Below, piece after piece: positions 52,148-60,619 of a stretch of DNA of 64,000 nucleotides (position 1 is the stretch's first letter; every line of letters begins with the position of its first letter). Below the pieces are notes generated by a model. It saw only the letters and a list, made by a program, of their open reading frames with translations. It was not told the origin of the DNA and made no database searches. A program made the position numbers and the translations under genes. Source of the stretch: Bacteroidales bacterium. GTDB taxonomy: Bacteria; Bacteroidota; Bacteroidia; Bacteroidales; UBA932. The stretch covers positions 1 through 64,000 of the forward strand of contig JAFYWC010000021.1 of the NCBI GenBank assembly GCA_017546585.1, given 5' to 3'.

Positions 52148-53325
52148 TGAATAAGATTATGAAATTCGCATCACTGCTCGCAGCAGCAGTGATGCTTATC
52201 TCTTGCGGCGGCGACAATGACGGCGGTTCGCTCTCTGGCGTATTGGAGATCAAGGCCGACAAGAATCTTGTCCAGTCGGACGGAGAGGATTATGTAACAC
52301 TCACTGTGAAACTTGACGGAGTCACTGTTACTTCGGATGTAGTGTTCTATGAGGGTACGACTGCTTTGAACGTAGAGGACTTCAAGTACTTCACTACAGT
52401 GGCAGGCGACCACGAGATCTGGGCAAGCTATCAGACTTATGTGTCGGATCCTATCACAATCAAAGCTATTTCAGTCCAGATTCCTGAGACACCGGCAGAC
52501 CCTAACCCTTCAGGCACAGCCTTCAAGTCACGCGTAATGGCTATGCATTTTACAGGAACAGGATGCGGATTCTGTGGAGCTATGATGAACGCGCTCGAAG
52601 ACGCGTACTCAAATGAGGCTTTCAAGGACAAGGTGGTCAAGGCTGCTGTTCACAACTACGCATATACAAGCAGTTATCCTGATCCTGCATATCTGTCTTG
52701 GGATTGGGCTACAGGAATGCTTAGGGTTGCGAACCTCAATGAACCTGGCAAGACATCAGGTGTGTCAAATCCTACTATCGTGCTGGATTATATTTATGGT
52801 TTCTATTACTATCAGTCTGGAGTTACTTCGGGACAGTATATGGGCTATGTGGATGATATCCTTGCAACGAAGAATGATGCCTGCGGTATCGCGGTGAATG
52901 CGAAGCTTGTAGACGGACAGGTTGTTGCCAAGGTTACTGTAAAAGCTGCCAAGACTGGCAACTATCGCATTGGAGCAATGCTCCTTGAGGATGGCATCCA
53001 GGCAAGACAGAGCAGTTCTGAAATAAATATGCACGATGCGTGCGTGCGTCATATCGATGCCAGCGAAAAGATCGGAAACAGGGTGCACGATTATGGCCAC
53101 TCGCTCGGTACTATCGAGGCCGGCAAGACAGCAGACTACCTCTTTATCTGGAATCTTGCTGACATCCAGAAGAAGAATGACCCTAACTATTACTGGAACA
53201 ACTTCGTTCAGGAGAACCTCCGTATGGCGGTGTTCGTAACAAATGCAAAGAACGACGTATACCAGATCAACAATGCTGTAAATGTTGACTTCAATGTAGA
53301 GCTGCCGTTCGAATACGCTAAATAA
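52147..53325 (+). CDS. Omp28-type lipoprotein with thioredoxin-like CGFC motif
   Basis: 392-residue lipoprotein (LISC, Cys20; a second ATG four codons in is also possible). An Ig-like N-terminal domain (about residues 33-105, ADKNLVQSDGEDYVTLTVKL) precedes a thioredoxin-fold Omp28 domain whose active-site-like motif is FTGTGCGFCGAM (C140-C143). The middle and end carry the Omp28-type GNRVHDYGHSLG region. The family is largely confined to Bacteroidota and its function is not established. Translationally coupled to the large lipoprotein gene. Confidence 0.88.
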   Translation: MNKIMKFASLLAAAVMLISCGGDNDGGSLSGVLEIKADKNLVQSDGEDYVTLTVKLDGVTVTSDVVFYEGTTALNVEDFKYFTTVAGDHEIWASYQTYVSDPITIKAISVQIPETPADPNPSGTAFKSRVMAMHFTGTGCGFCGAMMNALEDAYSNEAFKDKVVKAAVHNYAYTSSYPDPAYLSWDWATGMLRVANLNEPGKTSGVSNPTIVLDYIYGFYYYQSGVTSGQYMGYVDDILATKNDACGIAVNAKLVDGQVVAKVTVKAAKTGNYRIGAMLLEDGIQARQSSSEINMHDACVRHIDASEKIGNRVHDYGHSLGTIEAGKTADYLFIWNLADIQKKNDPNYYWNNFVQENLRMAVFVTNAKNDVYQINNAVNVDFNVELPFEYAK

Positions 53326-53332
53326 TCGGCGT

Positions 53333-54508
53333 CTAGAGCAGAAGCATTACAACGAAAACGTATAAAAGGAAGCTTTGGAATCCAAGGCTTCCTTTACTGT
53401 TATGTGAGATGGAAACCTCGGTCGCATCCGCTGAGCGGATGTCTTCAAGAGACTTGATGTCGGGAGCGTTGCGGGATGACCATTTCCTTATGAGCATACC
53501 GTTGTGGAAATAGGTGACGCCTCCGTTAGACCTGTTCATACTGACCAGCGTCTTGAAGTCTGATATGTATGCCTTGTCTTTGAGTGAAGCCGGCAGACCT
53601 TCTTCTGAAGAGCAGAGGAGGATAACGCTGAATCCGGCCGCTTTCGCTCTCTTCATAAAAGCTTCGGTCTTTTCCCACTTTCTGTCGGAAATGTTTGTGT
53701 CATATACGGACACGACCATAACCGATCCCTCAGCTGCAAGCTCATCCTCGTATTCACCTGTGGAAATGCTGTAGAATGAAAGCCCTACTGACAGGTCTTC
53801 TGTCCCTGCTTTTCTGACTGTCTCGGTGCTGACGAATGTCCAGGTCGAGTCCGGGAGATTGTCCAGGGTGAAAGTCTCGACTTTGCCGGCCTTCTCGTAT
53901 TTGAAAACTGACTCATAGATGTCTTCAGTGTATGAAGAACTTTTCGTCTGGAGTTCGCTTCCCGCTTTATAGGCGGTGAAATCGATCATTGGAATAGAGA
54001 TCCAGGAGTAGATGGTAAACGCTACGACCGATGCCGTCACGAGTGCAAATGAAACGTATTTCTTTTTTCGTGTCTCTCCGAGATGCTTGCGTGGGATATA
54101 GTAGATAAGCAGCAGAGCAAGCAGGATGATGTTCTTGACGAATGTCTGAAGGTGGGTGAGGTGGATGGCTTCGCCGAAGCAGCCGCAGTCCATCTCCGGG
54201 TTGAATATTACCAGGAGAAGCGTCAGGATCGTGAAGAAGCCCTGCAGCACGATTGCGCACTGGGCTGTGATTCTTCTCCATACTCCTGTGATGAGGGCTG
54301 TGCCTATGACGGTTTCTGCCAAGGCGAACAGGACTCCGGCCGGCTTTGCCGAGAAAGTCAGGAAGCTGAGGTGGAGGAACTCGTAATATTCCTTCATCAC
54401 AAGTCCGGCTCCTACCGGATCCATAAGCTTTACGATGCCTGAAAGGAAGAACACGAAGCCGGTAATGAATCCGCAGAAGCGTTTCAGTCTGAGGAGAAGA
54501 TATCTCAT
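53333..54508 (-). CDS. BT_3928-like protein: DoxX-type membrane domain plus C-terminal redox-like domain
   Basis: 391-residue inner-membrane protein. Residues 1-140 form a four-helix DoxX/MauE-like domain with the cysteine motif EMDCGCFGE; a further helix (about 150-172) leads to a periplasmic domain (about 190-360) resembling a degenerate thioredoxin fold. The last ~20 codons include a strong hairpin (53365-53395) and a hydrophobic tail (YVFVVMLLL), which looks like translation through a former terminator. It lies seven bases after tmk and converges on the Omp28 gene with a seven-base gap. Confidence 0.85.
   Translation of the reverse strand: MRYLLLRLKRFCGFITGFVFFLSGIVKLMDPVGAGLVMKEYYEFLHLSFLTFSAKPAGVLFALAETVIGTALITGVWRRITAQCAIVLQGFFTILTLLLVIFNPEMDCGCFGEAIHLTHLQTFVKNIILLALLLIYYIPRKHLGETRKKKYVSFALVTASVVAFTIYSWISIPMIDFTAYKAGSELQTKSSSYTEDIYESVFKYEKAGKVETFTLDNLPDSTWTFVSTETVRKAGTEDLSVGLSFYSISTGEYEDELAAEGSVMVVSVYDTNISDRKWEKTEAFMKRAKAAGFSVILLCSSEEGLPASLKDKAYISDFKTLVSMNRSNGGVTYFHNGMLIRKWSSRNAPDIKSLEDIRSADATEVSISHNSKGSLGFQSFLLYVFVVMLLL
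53365..53395. terminator. terminator-like hairpin in the 3' end of the BT_3928-like gene
   Basis: 14-pair stem with one G-U (53365-53378 with 53382-53395), loop AAT, A-rich on the left and T-rich on the right. It can serve the plus-strand lipoprotein-Omp28 message and, reading minus, is followed by TTTTATACGTTTT, although it lies inside the coding region there. Confidence 0.6.
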
Positions 54509-54515
54509 ATGGAAT

Positions 54516-55196
54516 TTATTTGATGGCAGCGTCTACAACTGCCTGTACTTTAGCAAAAATCACGTCAGGAGGGAGCATATTGCCGTTTTCGTCGGAGCAG
54601 TCCACTCTGATGAACTTAGGGTCGCGCTCGCACTGTTTTCTGTAGATGTCCCTGACTCTGATCTGGAACTGGATGTCTGCCTCGTGGATGTCCTGGGCTC
54701 CGTCCAGATATTCTCTATCCTGGCCGCCTCTCTGGCTTTTGAGCTTTGACTCGACGAATCCGATAGGTACGTCAAGGAAGATGTTGAGGTCGGGAACAGG
54801 GAGGTCAAAATTGCCGTATTCCGTGTTGAAGATCCACTCTCTGAGGTCGTCTGCTTCGTCTGCGTTCTTGAGTTTTGCACACTGGTAGGCGATGTTGGAG
54901 TATACGTAGCGGTCAAGCAGTACGGTGCCGCCTGTCGCGAGCGTCTGCTTCATCTGTGGCGCCGCACCGTGGCGGTCTTCTGCGAAAAGCAGTGCGACCA
55001 GCTGAGGGTGTACCGCCTCGTTCGAGCCGAAGTCTCCACGAAGGAAGCGGCTGATGAGGTCTCCGTATACCGGCGCGTCGTATCTTGGGAAATGGATGTA
55101 TTCAAGGTTGCCGAAAAGGCTTTCAAGATAAGCTCTCAGTTTCTTTACCTGTGTTGATTTGCCTGCTCCGTCCAGGCCTTCGAGTACTACTAGCAT
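54516..55196 (-). CDS. tmk: thymidylate kinase
   Basis: 226-residue kinase making dTDP from dTMP. The P-loop VVLEGLDGAGKSTQ is at residues 3-16, DRYVYSNIAYQ follows, and the LID region includes SQRGGQDREYLDG. The start is the ATG at 55196 (MLVVLEGLDG), which puts the P-loop at its usual place; the longer frame crosses the promoter. Confidence 0.95.
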   Translation of the reverse strand: MLVVLEGLDGAGKSTQVKKLRAYLESLFGNLEYIHFPRYDAPVYGDLISRFLRGDFGSNEAVHPQLVALLFAEDRHGAAPQMKQTLATGGTVLLDRYVYSNIAYQCAKLKNADEADDLREWIFNTEYGNFDLPVPDLNIFLDVPIGFVESKLKSQRGGQDREYLDGAQDIHEADIQFQIRVRDIYRKQCERDPKFIRVDCSDENGNMLPPDVIFAKVQAVVDAAIK

Positions 55197-55221
55197 AACA
55201 TTCGTTTTGGTGTGTATTACA

Positions 55222-55229
55222 CAAAGGTA
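55222..55229 (-). promoter_or_regulatory. tmk -7 box (TACCTTTG)
   Basis: Exact TAnnTTTG on the minus strand, 25 bases before the tmk ATG. Confidence 0.65.
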
Positions 55230-55239
55230 TACAAAAACT

Positions 55240-55267
55240 GTCATTCCGAGCGGAGACGAGGAATCTT
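55240..55267. repeat. REP-like element between tmk and folP promoters
   Basis: Reads GTCATTCCGAG...CGAGGAATCT with inverted ATTCC (55244-55248) and GGAAT (55260-55264). It sits exactly between two divergent -7 boxes. The layout GTCAT-Y-CC...GG-R-AT-CT is shared with the hairpin at 23581-23609. Confidence 0.55.
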
Positions 55268-55272
55268 TTTAC

Positions 55273-55280
55273 TAATTTTG
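55273..55280 (+). promoter_or_regulatory. folP -7 box (TAATTTTG)
   Basis: Exact TAnnTTTG on the plus strand, 11 bases before the folP ATG; the leader would be only a few nucleotides. Confidence 0.65.
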
Positions 55281-55291
55281 CACCCCGAAAT

Positions 55292-56098
55292 ATGGAAAAA
55301 GACAGACGCATAGAGGTAATGGGCATCGTGAACCTGACTGACGACTCCTTCTACGAAGGCAGCCGCTGTTCGGGCGTGGATGCGGCGCTAGACCGCATCG
55401 GGCAGATGGTAGCGGAAGGCGTGGATATCATCGACCTGGGAGCTTGCTCGACCCGTCCGGGATCTGTGCCTGTAGGGGAGAATGAGGAATGGGAGAGACT
55501 GGAGCCTGTGTTGAAGGCTGTCAGGGCTGCTTCCCCGGATTTGCGTATTTCCATAGACACATATTGGGCTTCGGTTGTCCGCAAGGCGTATGAACTCATA
55601 GGAGACTTCATCGTGAATGACATATCAGCGGGTGAGGATGACCCTCTGATGCTGCCGACAATCGGCGAACTTGGACTTGAATATGTCGCTATGCATAAGC
55701 GCGGCACTCCAGAGACTATGCAGGGGCTTTCTGATTATTCTGATGTGGTCGAGGATGTAAAGGCGTATTTTGTGGACTTTGCCGCCAGAGCGGACGCTTT
55801 CGGGATCAGAAACTGGGTTCTTGACCCGGGCATAGGCTTTGCGAAAAGCATTGAGCAGAACTATGAACTGCTCAAGCGTCTCAAGGAGTTCAAGGGGATC
55901 GATACTTGTCCGAGAATCCTGATTGGCGTTTCGCGTAAAAGCTTGATTTATAAGTATTTCAATATTTCTCCTTCGGATTCGCTTCCTGCGACGCAGGTGG
56001 TTCATCTCGCTGCCCTTCAGAACGGAGCTGACATTCTGAGAGTCCACGATGTGGCTGAGGCAGTGCGTACGGTCGCTTTATATAGGATGCTGTCTTAA
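55292..56098 (+). CDS. folP: dihydropteroate synthase
   Basis: 268-residue TIM-barrel enzyme joining p-aminobenzoate and the pterin pyrophosphate, the sulfonamide target. Loop 1 reads MGIVNLTDDSFYEGSR, where most enzymes have TPDSF: the proline is aspartate. Loop 2 reads ACSTRPGS instead of ESTRPG. The later blocks IDTYWASVVRKAYE, VNDISAG, LDPGIGFAK and IGVSRKS are intact. Activity is likely; altered loop 1 could affect sulfonamide binding, which is inference. The start at 55292 is the first ATG after the -7 box. Confidence 0.94.
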   Translation: MEKDRRIEVMGIVNLTDDSFYEGSRCSGVDAALDRIGQMVAEGVDIIDLGACSTRPGSVPVGENEEWERLEPVLKAVRAASPDLRISIDTYWASVVRKAYELIGDFIVNDISAGEDDPLMLPTIGELGLEYVAMHKRGTPETMQGLSDYSDVVEDVKAYFVDFAARADAFGIRNWVLDPGIGFAKSIEQNYELLKRLKEFKGIDTCPRILIGVSRKSLIYKYFNISPSDSLPATQVVHLAALQNGADILRVHDVAEAVRTVALYRMLS

Positions 56099-56155
56099 TC
56101 CCTGTTTCTCAATGGGTTATCATAGTTTCGCAGAAAATAATCTTGGCAGAACCGA

Positions 56156-56173
56156 TATTTTTGCGTACTTTTG
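56156..56173 (+). promoter_or_regulatory. tandem -7 boxes of the TlpA-Omp28 gene run
   Basis: Two exact TAnnTTTG matches, TATTTTTG (56156-56163) and TACTTTTG (56166-56173), ten bases apart, 50-60 bases before the ATG at 56223. Confidence 0.55.
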
Positions 56174-56190
56174 TCAAATTATTGTCTTTT

Positions 56191-56205
56191 GATACGTACC
56201 GTATC
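56191..56205. promoter_or_regulatory. candidate operator or leader hairpin GATACG-TAC-CGTATC
   Basis: Perfect six-base inverted repeat with a three-base centre, just downstream of the tandem -7 boxes and 17 bases before the TlpA ATG. Its position would suit a repressor or an RNA element. Confidence 0.4.
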
Positions 56206-56222
56206 GTTAAAATTTAGAAATT

Positions 56223-56708
56223 ATGAGAACTTTTCTTTTGAGTCTTGCACTCCTTATTTCTGCAGTTGCGGCTGCTCAGGTACCTTCTGTTACAGTAGAG
56301 AACGCAAAGGGTGAGACAATCAACACCAAGTCTCTTCTTGCTGAGGGAACACCGATGATCGTCTCTTTCTGGTCGACATCCTGCAAGCCTTGTATCCGTG
56401 AACTTGACGCTATCTACGATGCTCTTCCTGATTGGCTTGAGGAGGTCGAGTTCCGCGTTGTTGCCGTGTCTACCGACGACAGCCGTCTTCTTGCTAAGGC
56501 AAAGTCTTTCGCAGAGGGCCGCGGATGGGGAGAGGACTACACTCTTCTCTTCGACAAGAACCAGGACTTTATGAGAGCGATGAACGTATCTGTGGTTCCT
56601 CACGTATTCGTTATTGACGGAAAAGGAAAGATCGTCTACTCTCACACTTCTTATGTGCCTGGCAATGAGCTTGAGCTCTTCGAGGCTGTGAAGAAGTGCG
56701 CTAAATAA
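56223..56708 (+). CDS. TlpA-family thiol-disulfide oxidoreductase
   Basis: 161-residue exported protein: signal peptide (residues 1-18, ending AAAQ), then a thioredoxin fold with the active site FWSTSCKPCIRE (C54-C57) and the cis-proline segment SVVPHVFVID. TlpA/ResA-type proteins usually reduce disulfides in envelope proteins. First gene of a run to the window end containing three Omp28-type CxxC proteins, which are plausible redox partners. Confidence 0.9.
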   Translation: MRTFLLSLALLISAVAAAQVPSVTVENAKGETINTKSLLAEGTPMIVSFWSTSCKPCIRELDAIYDALPDWLEEVEFRVVAVSTDDSRLLAKAKSFAEGRGWGEDYTLLFDKNQDFMRAMNVSVVPHVFVIDGKGKIVYSHTSYVPGNELELFEAVKKCAK

Positions 56709-56740
56709 TCCTAAGACAACTAACTGACCTTAAATAATTT

Positions 56741-58318
56741 ATGATGAAAAGAGCATTTCTCGTCATAGGGCTCGCTGTTTCTGCCCTTTCGCTTTCAGCT
56801 CAGGAAAAGGGATATCTTACAGGCAGCTTTGAGACCAATGACCACGTTTATGTAGCGGATGAGAAGAACAGATTCGAACCGGATGATGACCGTTTCGGTA
56901 CAAACAACTATCTCAAGCTTGACTACTATAACGGAAACTTCTCTGCAGGTCTTCAGCTCGAGGGCTACTATCCTGGCCTGATCGGTTATCCTGTCGAGCT
57001 CAACAAGTTTGCGCTCAGCAATATGTATGTGAACTGGAAGGATGAGGATTTCCAGATTACAGCCGGAACATTCTACGATCAGTTCGGAAGCGGTCTCCTT
57101 TTCCGCAGCTGGGAAGACAGACTCCTCGGTCTGAACAACACTCTTATGGGTGCACGTTTCGCATACAACTGGGAGGACAAGATCGCTTTCAAGGCGCTTT
57201 GGGGTATGCCACGCCTCGGAATGGAGTTCTCTGACACTCAGCTCAGAGGTGCGGATCTCAGCGTTTCTCTTTCAAACATCATCGGTCTTGACAATATCGT
57301 CCTTTCTCTCGAGGGATCCGTTCTCAACAAGTTCGAGAAGATCGGCATCGATGCACAGGAGGCAGGCGGAAGCCCTAACTCTATCGGATATTCGGGAAGA
57401 CTCAACTTCGACTGGAACGGACTTTTCGTGAAGGGAGAGTATGTAGACCTTGGCAAGAAGCTCGTGGCAATGACTCCTAAGAGAGGAAACGCTCAGCTCG
57501 TCGAGCTCGGATACAACGGCAGAGGTATCGGCGTGACTGTAACCGGTCGCCGTCTTGAGTGGATGACTCAGAACATTTCTTCAAAGTCCCTCTCTACTGC
57601 CAATCTCATCTCTTACGTTCCGGCAATGAGCACACAGTATACCTATATGCTCACCACTCTCCATCCGTATAACCCGCAGCTCGGTGACGAGTCTACATAT
57701 ATGTTCAACAGCGGTGAGATCGGAGGACAGGTTGATGCGTTCTACAACTTCCGTCGCGGAACAAAGATCGGTGGCAAGAGAGGTATGAAGGTTCACGCCA
57801 ACTTCTCTACATACTATACTCTTGCACAGGAGGGAAGTGCAAAACCGGGCAACCTCCTCTTCAGAGACTTCAGTTTCGATGTCGAGAAGCAGTGGACAAA
57901 GGAGTTCAAGATGGTTCTCCTCTACTCTATGCAGGAGTACAACCCTACATACGGAAACTTCAAGACAACCTGGCTCTCGAACATCGTGGTGGCTGACCTC
58001 CTCTACAAGTGGACTCCTACATTCTCGACACGTCTCGAGCTCCAGTACCTTGCTACAAAGGAGGACAAGAAGGACTGGATGGCTGCTTTGCTCGAGGTGA
58101 ACTTCGCACCTCACTGGAGCATCTGGGGAAGTGATATGTACAACCACGGATCTACAAAGATGCACTACTACAACTTCGGTGTGAGCTACACCAAGGGCCG
58201 TACACGCCTCGCAGCCGGTTACGGACGCTACAAGGACGGCTTCATCTGTTCAGGTGGTGTATGTCGCACAATCCCTCAGTACACTGGAGCAAACTTCAGC
58301 ATCACAACATCATTCTAA
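56741..58318 (+). CDS. outer-membrane beta-barrel protein, DUF6029-like
   Basis: 525-residue protein with a signal peptide (MMKRAFLVIGLAVSALSLSA, residues 1-20) followed by continuous amphipathic beta strands rich in aromatic residues (LKLDYYNGNFSAGLQLEGYY, GVSYTKGRTRLAAGYGRY), ending in a short TTSF tail typical of barrels. It resembles the DUF6029 proteins that accompany TlpA and Omp28 genes in Bacteroidota; the family name is from memory of context and should be taken as probable. Eight bases before the next gene. Confidence 0.75.
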   Translation: MMKRAFLVIGLAVSALSLSAQEKGYLTGSFETNDHVYVADEKNRFEPDDDRFGTNNYLKLDYYNGNFSAGLQLEGYYPGLIGYPVELNKFALSNMYVNWKDEDFQITAGTFYDQFGSGLLFRSWEDRLLGLNNTLMGARFAYNWEDKIAFKALWGMPRLGMEFSDTQLRGADLSVSLSNIIGLDNIVLSLEGSVLNKFEKIGIDAQEAGGSPNSIGYSGRLNFDWNGLFVKGEYVDLGKKLVAMTPKRGNAQLVELGYNGRGIGVTVTGRRLEWMTQNISSKSLSTANLISYVPAMSTQYTYMLTTLHPYNPQLGDESTYMFNSGEIGGQVDAFYNFRRGTKIGGKRGMKVHANFSTYYTLAQEGSAKPGNLLFRDFSFDVEKQWTKEFKMVLLYSMQEYNPTYGNFKTTWLSNIVVADLLYKWTPTFSTRLELQYLATKEDKKDWMAALLEVNFAPHWSIWGSDMYNHGSTKMHYYNFGVSYTKGRTRLAAGYGRYKDGFICSGGVCRTIPQYTGANFSITTSF

Positions 58319-58326
58319 CATAAGCA

Positions 58327-59460
58327 ATGAAGAAACTTCTTTATATGACAGCAGCCCTCGTGGCTGCTGCTTGTTCTGGAACGATAGACCCCGAAGACCA
58401 GACACAGCCGGGAGGTGACGTCCCTCAGGATATTCCGAGTGCCTATACTGCGCCTTTCACATTGTCTGTGGACAAGACCGAGGTCGAGGCTGACGGAGCC
58501 GACGTCGTGACATTCTCGCTGAAGGATGCATACGATCGCGAGATGCTTGAAGACAAGAATGCGCTTCAGAGCATCAATATCGTTTCGGACAAGGGAACAA
58601 GAGTTCCTAGAATGACATATACGACTACCTTTATCGCAAACGGAGAATACAGTTTCTCCGCTACATATAAAGGAACAAAGAGCGAGAATACAGTGCAGGT
58701 GACTGCCCGCAACCGTTCAAAGTATGAGATGTTCCACAGGAATGTGGGTCTCTTCAAGTGTACAAGCGTTTCCTGCGTGGCCTGCCCTTCGTTGAGCCGC
58801 ACTCTCCATAATCTGTCGGAGGATGCCGCTGCCCATTCTGTCGTGTTGTCGATCCACGGAAACTACAGCGGTCAGGATCCGTTCTCGCTTTATGTGGGAA
58901 CAACAGACCTCGGATCGTATATGATGGGATACTTTGGCGGATCAGGTTGGCCTACACTGATTTACGACCTTGATTCAGTGGAGTCGGGCACAGCTTTGAC
59001 TTCTGAAATCGAGGCGAATATAATGCAGCGCCGAATTGATTATCCTGCGACCTGCGGCATCAAGGTGAACTCTGTCGCCGTCGAGGGTACAGCGCTTAAG
59101 GTGAACGCAACTATGAAGTCCAGCACCGGTGGAGATTACGACCTCGCGTGTGCAGTTCTCGCGGACGGCCTTGTATATGAGGGTGGATATTCAGCCAATG
59201 ACGACGGTGTCTATGACGAGGTCGTTATGGCGCTTTCAGAGTCTTTCCTAGCATACTATCAGGGAGAGAGCGTGGCGGCTGGAGCAGAGATCTCCGAGAC
59301 ATTCTCGTTTGATTTCGGCCAGAACGTTCCTTCGGCTTCAGACCTTTCGAAATACTATGTGGCTGTGTATGCCCACAAGAAGGTCGGAAACGGTTCTGTG
59401 ATGGACAATATCGTCACTTGTGCATACGGCAAGACAGTGGATTATCATTTGAACGACTGA
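58327..59460 (+). CDS. Omp28-type lipoprotein, CVAC motif (tandem copy 1)
   Basis: 377-residue lipoprotein (AAAC, Cys16) beginning ACSGTIDPED after cleavage. An Ig-like domain (about residues 45-128, VDKTEVEADGADVVTFSL) precedes the thioredoxin-like domain with FKCTSVSCVACPSLSR (C150-C153); Cys145 is close by. The first ten mature residues are identical in the next gene, so the two arose by tandem duplication. The function of the family is unknown. Confidence 0.87.
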   Translation: MKKLLYMTAALVAAACSGTIDPEDQTQPGGDVPQDIPSAYTAPFTLSVDKTEVEADGADVVTFSLKDAYDREMLEDKNALQSINIVSDKGTRVPRMTYTTTFIANGEYSFSATYKGTKSENTVQVTARNRSKYEMFHRNVGLFKCTSVSCVACPSLSRTLHNLSEDAAAHSVVLSIHGNYSGQDPFSLYVGTTDLGSYMMGYFGGSGWPTLIYDLDSVESGTALTSEIEANIMQRRIDYPATCGIKVNSVAVEGTALKVNATMKSSTGGDYDLACAVLADGLVYEGGYSANDDGVYDEVVMALSESFLAYYQGESVAAGAEISETFSFDFGQNVPSASDLSKYYVAVYAHKKVGNGSVMDNIVTCAYGKTVDYHLND

Positions 59461-59461
59461 T

Positions 59462-60613
59462 ATGAAGAACCTGTTGAAATATTTTCTGTGCTTTAGCGCG
59501 GCGCTCCTTTTTGCAGCCTGTTCAGGAACCATAGATCCTGAAGATGGCCAGGAACAGGGCGGTAATGTGGTGGATCCTATGCAGGAAGTTCCTGACGGAG
59601 TCCTCAGGATCTTTGCCGACAAGACAGAGATTCTTGCCGACGGCAACGAGGTGGTGACTTTTACCGTAATGTTCGGTAAGGAGAATGTCAGCACAGCGCA
59701 GACTCTCGTGCTTATCAGAGAATATGCGGGCGAGGTAAAAAGAACCAAGTCTGCAGACAAGTTCTCTACAGTTACTGCAGGTACATATAACTTCACTGCC
59801 GAGTATTACTATGGCGGAAAGTTCTATACCGACAATTCTGTGACAGTAGAGGCAAAACCGTATTTTGCAGGCGAGGCCAAGCAGTATAAGAGACAGTATT
59901 TCGGTACCCTCTTCACTTCTACAGGCTGCAACAGCTGTCCTTTGGCGGCGAACGGTCTGAAGAAACTGCAGGAGGCAAATCCAGGTGAGATCCTCATCGC
60001 TGCGTTCCACGCAGATATGACTATGCCTGATCCGATGACAGTTGCAGAGACATATGAACTCAAGGCTGCATTGAGGGGCCGTGACGGATTGCCTGCATTC
60101 TATTGGAATATGAGGCCTGAATCATATACAGGAGGAGCTGCTTTTACCGACAGTTTCAACGAGGAGAAGGCGAGATGCGAAACATACAGCGGTGTGGCCA
60201 TCAATTCATCCTATGATGAGGCTGCTTCAAAGCTTGATGTAGAGGTGTGCGTTACATCCAATGTGGCGACTGTCTTCAGGTATATGATAGTACTTGTCGA
60301 GGACAACATTCCGGCTGTAGGAGAGTATGAGCAGAACGGACAGAACCAGTCTTATATGCACCAGAACGTGGTAAGAGATGTGCTCAATACAATCAGTTCT
60401 TTCGGTGACAAGATGAATGATCAGCTTCCGTTCACCGTAGGTGTCGAGGTCAAGGCTGCAAAATCCGTGACAGTTTCAGACGACTGGAATGTGGAGAATA
60501 TGCGAGTTATCGCGTTGGCCCTCACTTCTGATGATGGCGGAAACACTTGGGCTGTGAACAATGCGGCTGACTGCAAGCTCGGTGAGAGCGTCTCATATCA
60601 ATATGCAGAGTAA
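59462..60613 (+). CDS. Omp28-type lipoprotein, CNSC motif (tandem copy 2)
   Basis: 383-residue lipoprotein (FAAC, Cys20) with the same ACSGTIDPED mature start as its neighbour. The Ig-like domain is at about residues 48-130 (ADKTEILADGNEVVTFTV) and the thioredoxin-like motif is FTSTGCNSCPLAANGL (C156-C159). The C-terminal region (NGQNQSYMHQNVVRDVL) matches the Omp28 pattern. It starts one base after the previous stop, showing tight coupling. Confidence 0.87.
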   Translation: MKNLLKYFLCFSAALLFAACSGTIDPEDGQEQGGNVVDPMQEVPDGVLRIFADKTEILADGNEVVTFTVMFGKENVSTAQTLVLIREYAGEVKRTKSADKFSTVTAGTYNFTAEYYYGGKFYTDNSVTVEAKPYFAGEAKQYKRQYFGTLFTSTGCNSCPLAANGLKKLQEANPGEILIAAFHADMTMPDPMTVAETYELKAALRGRDGLPAFYWNMRPESYTGGAAFTDSFNEEKARCETYSGVAINSSYDEAASKLDVEVCVTSNVATVFRYMIVLVEDNIPAVGEYEQNGQNQSYMHQNVVRDVLNTISSFGDKMNDQLPFTVGVEVKAAKSVTVSDDWNVENMRVIALALTSDDGGNTWAVNNAADCKLGESVSYQYAE

Positions 60614-60619
60614 ACTAAT

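Noticed and set aside
58327..60613. Frameshift or pseudogene in one of the tandem Omp28 copies
   Set aside because: Both copies are full length with intact signal peptides, Ig-like domains and CxxC motifs; they are separate genes with one base between them.
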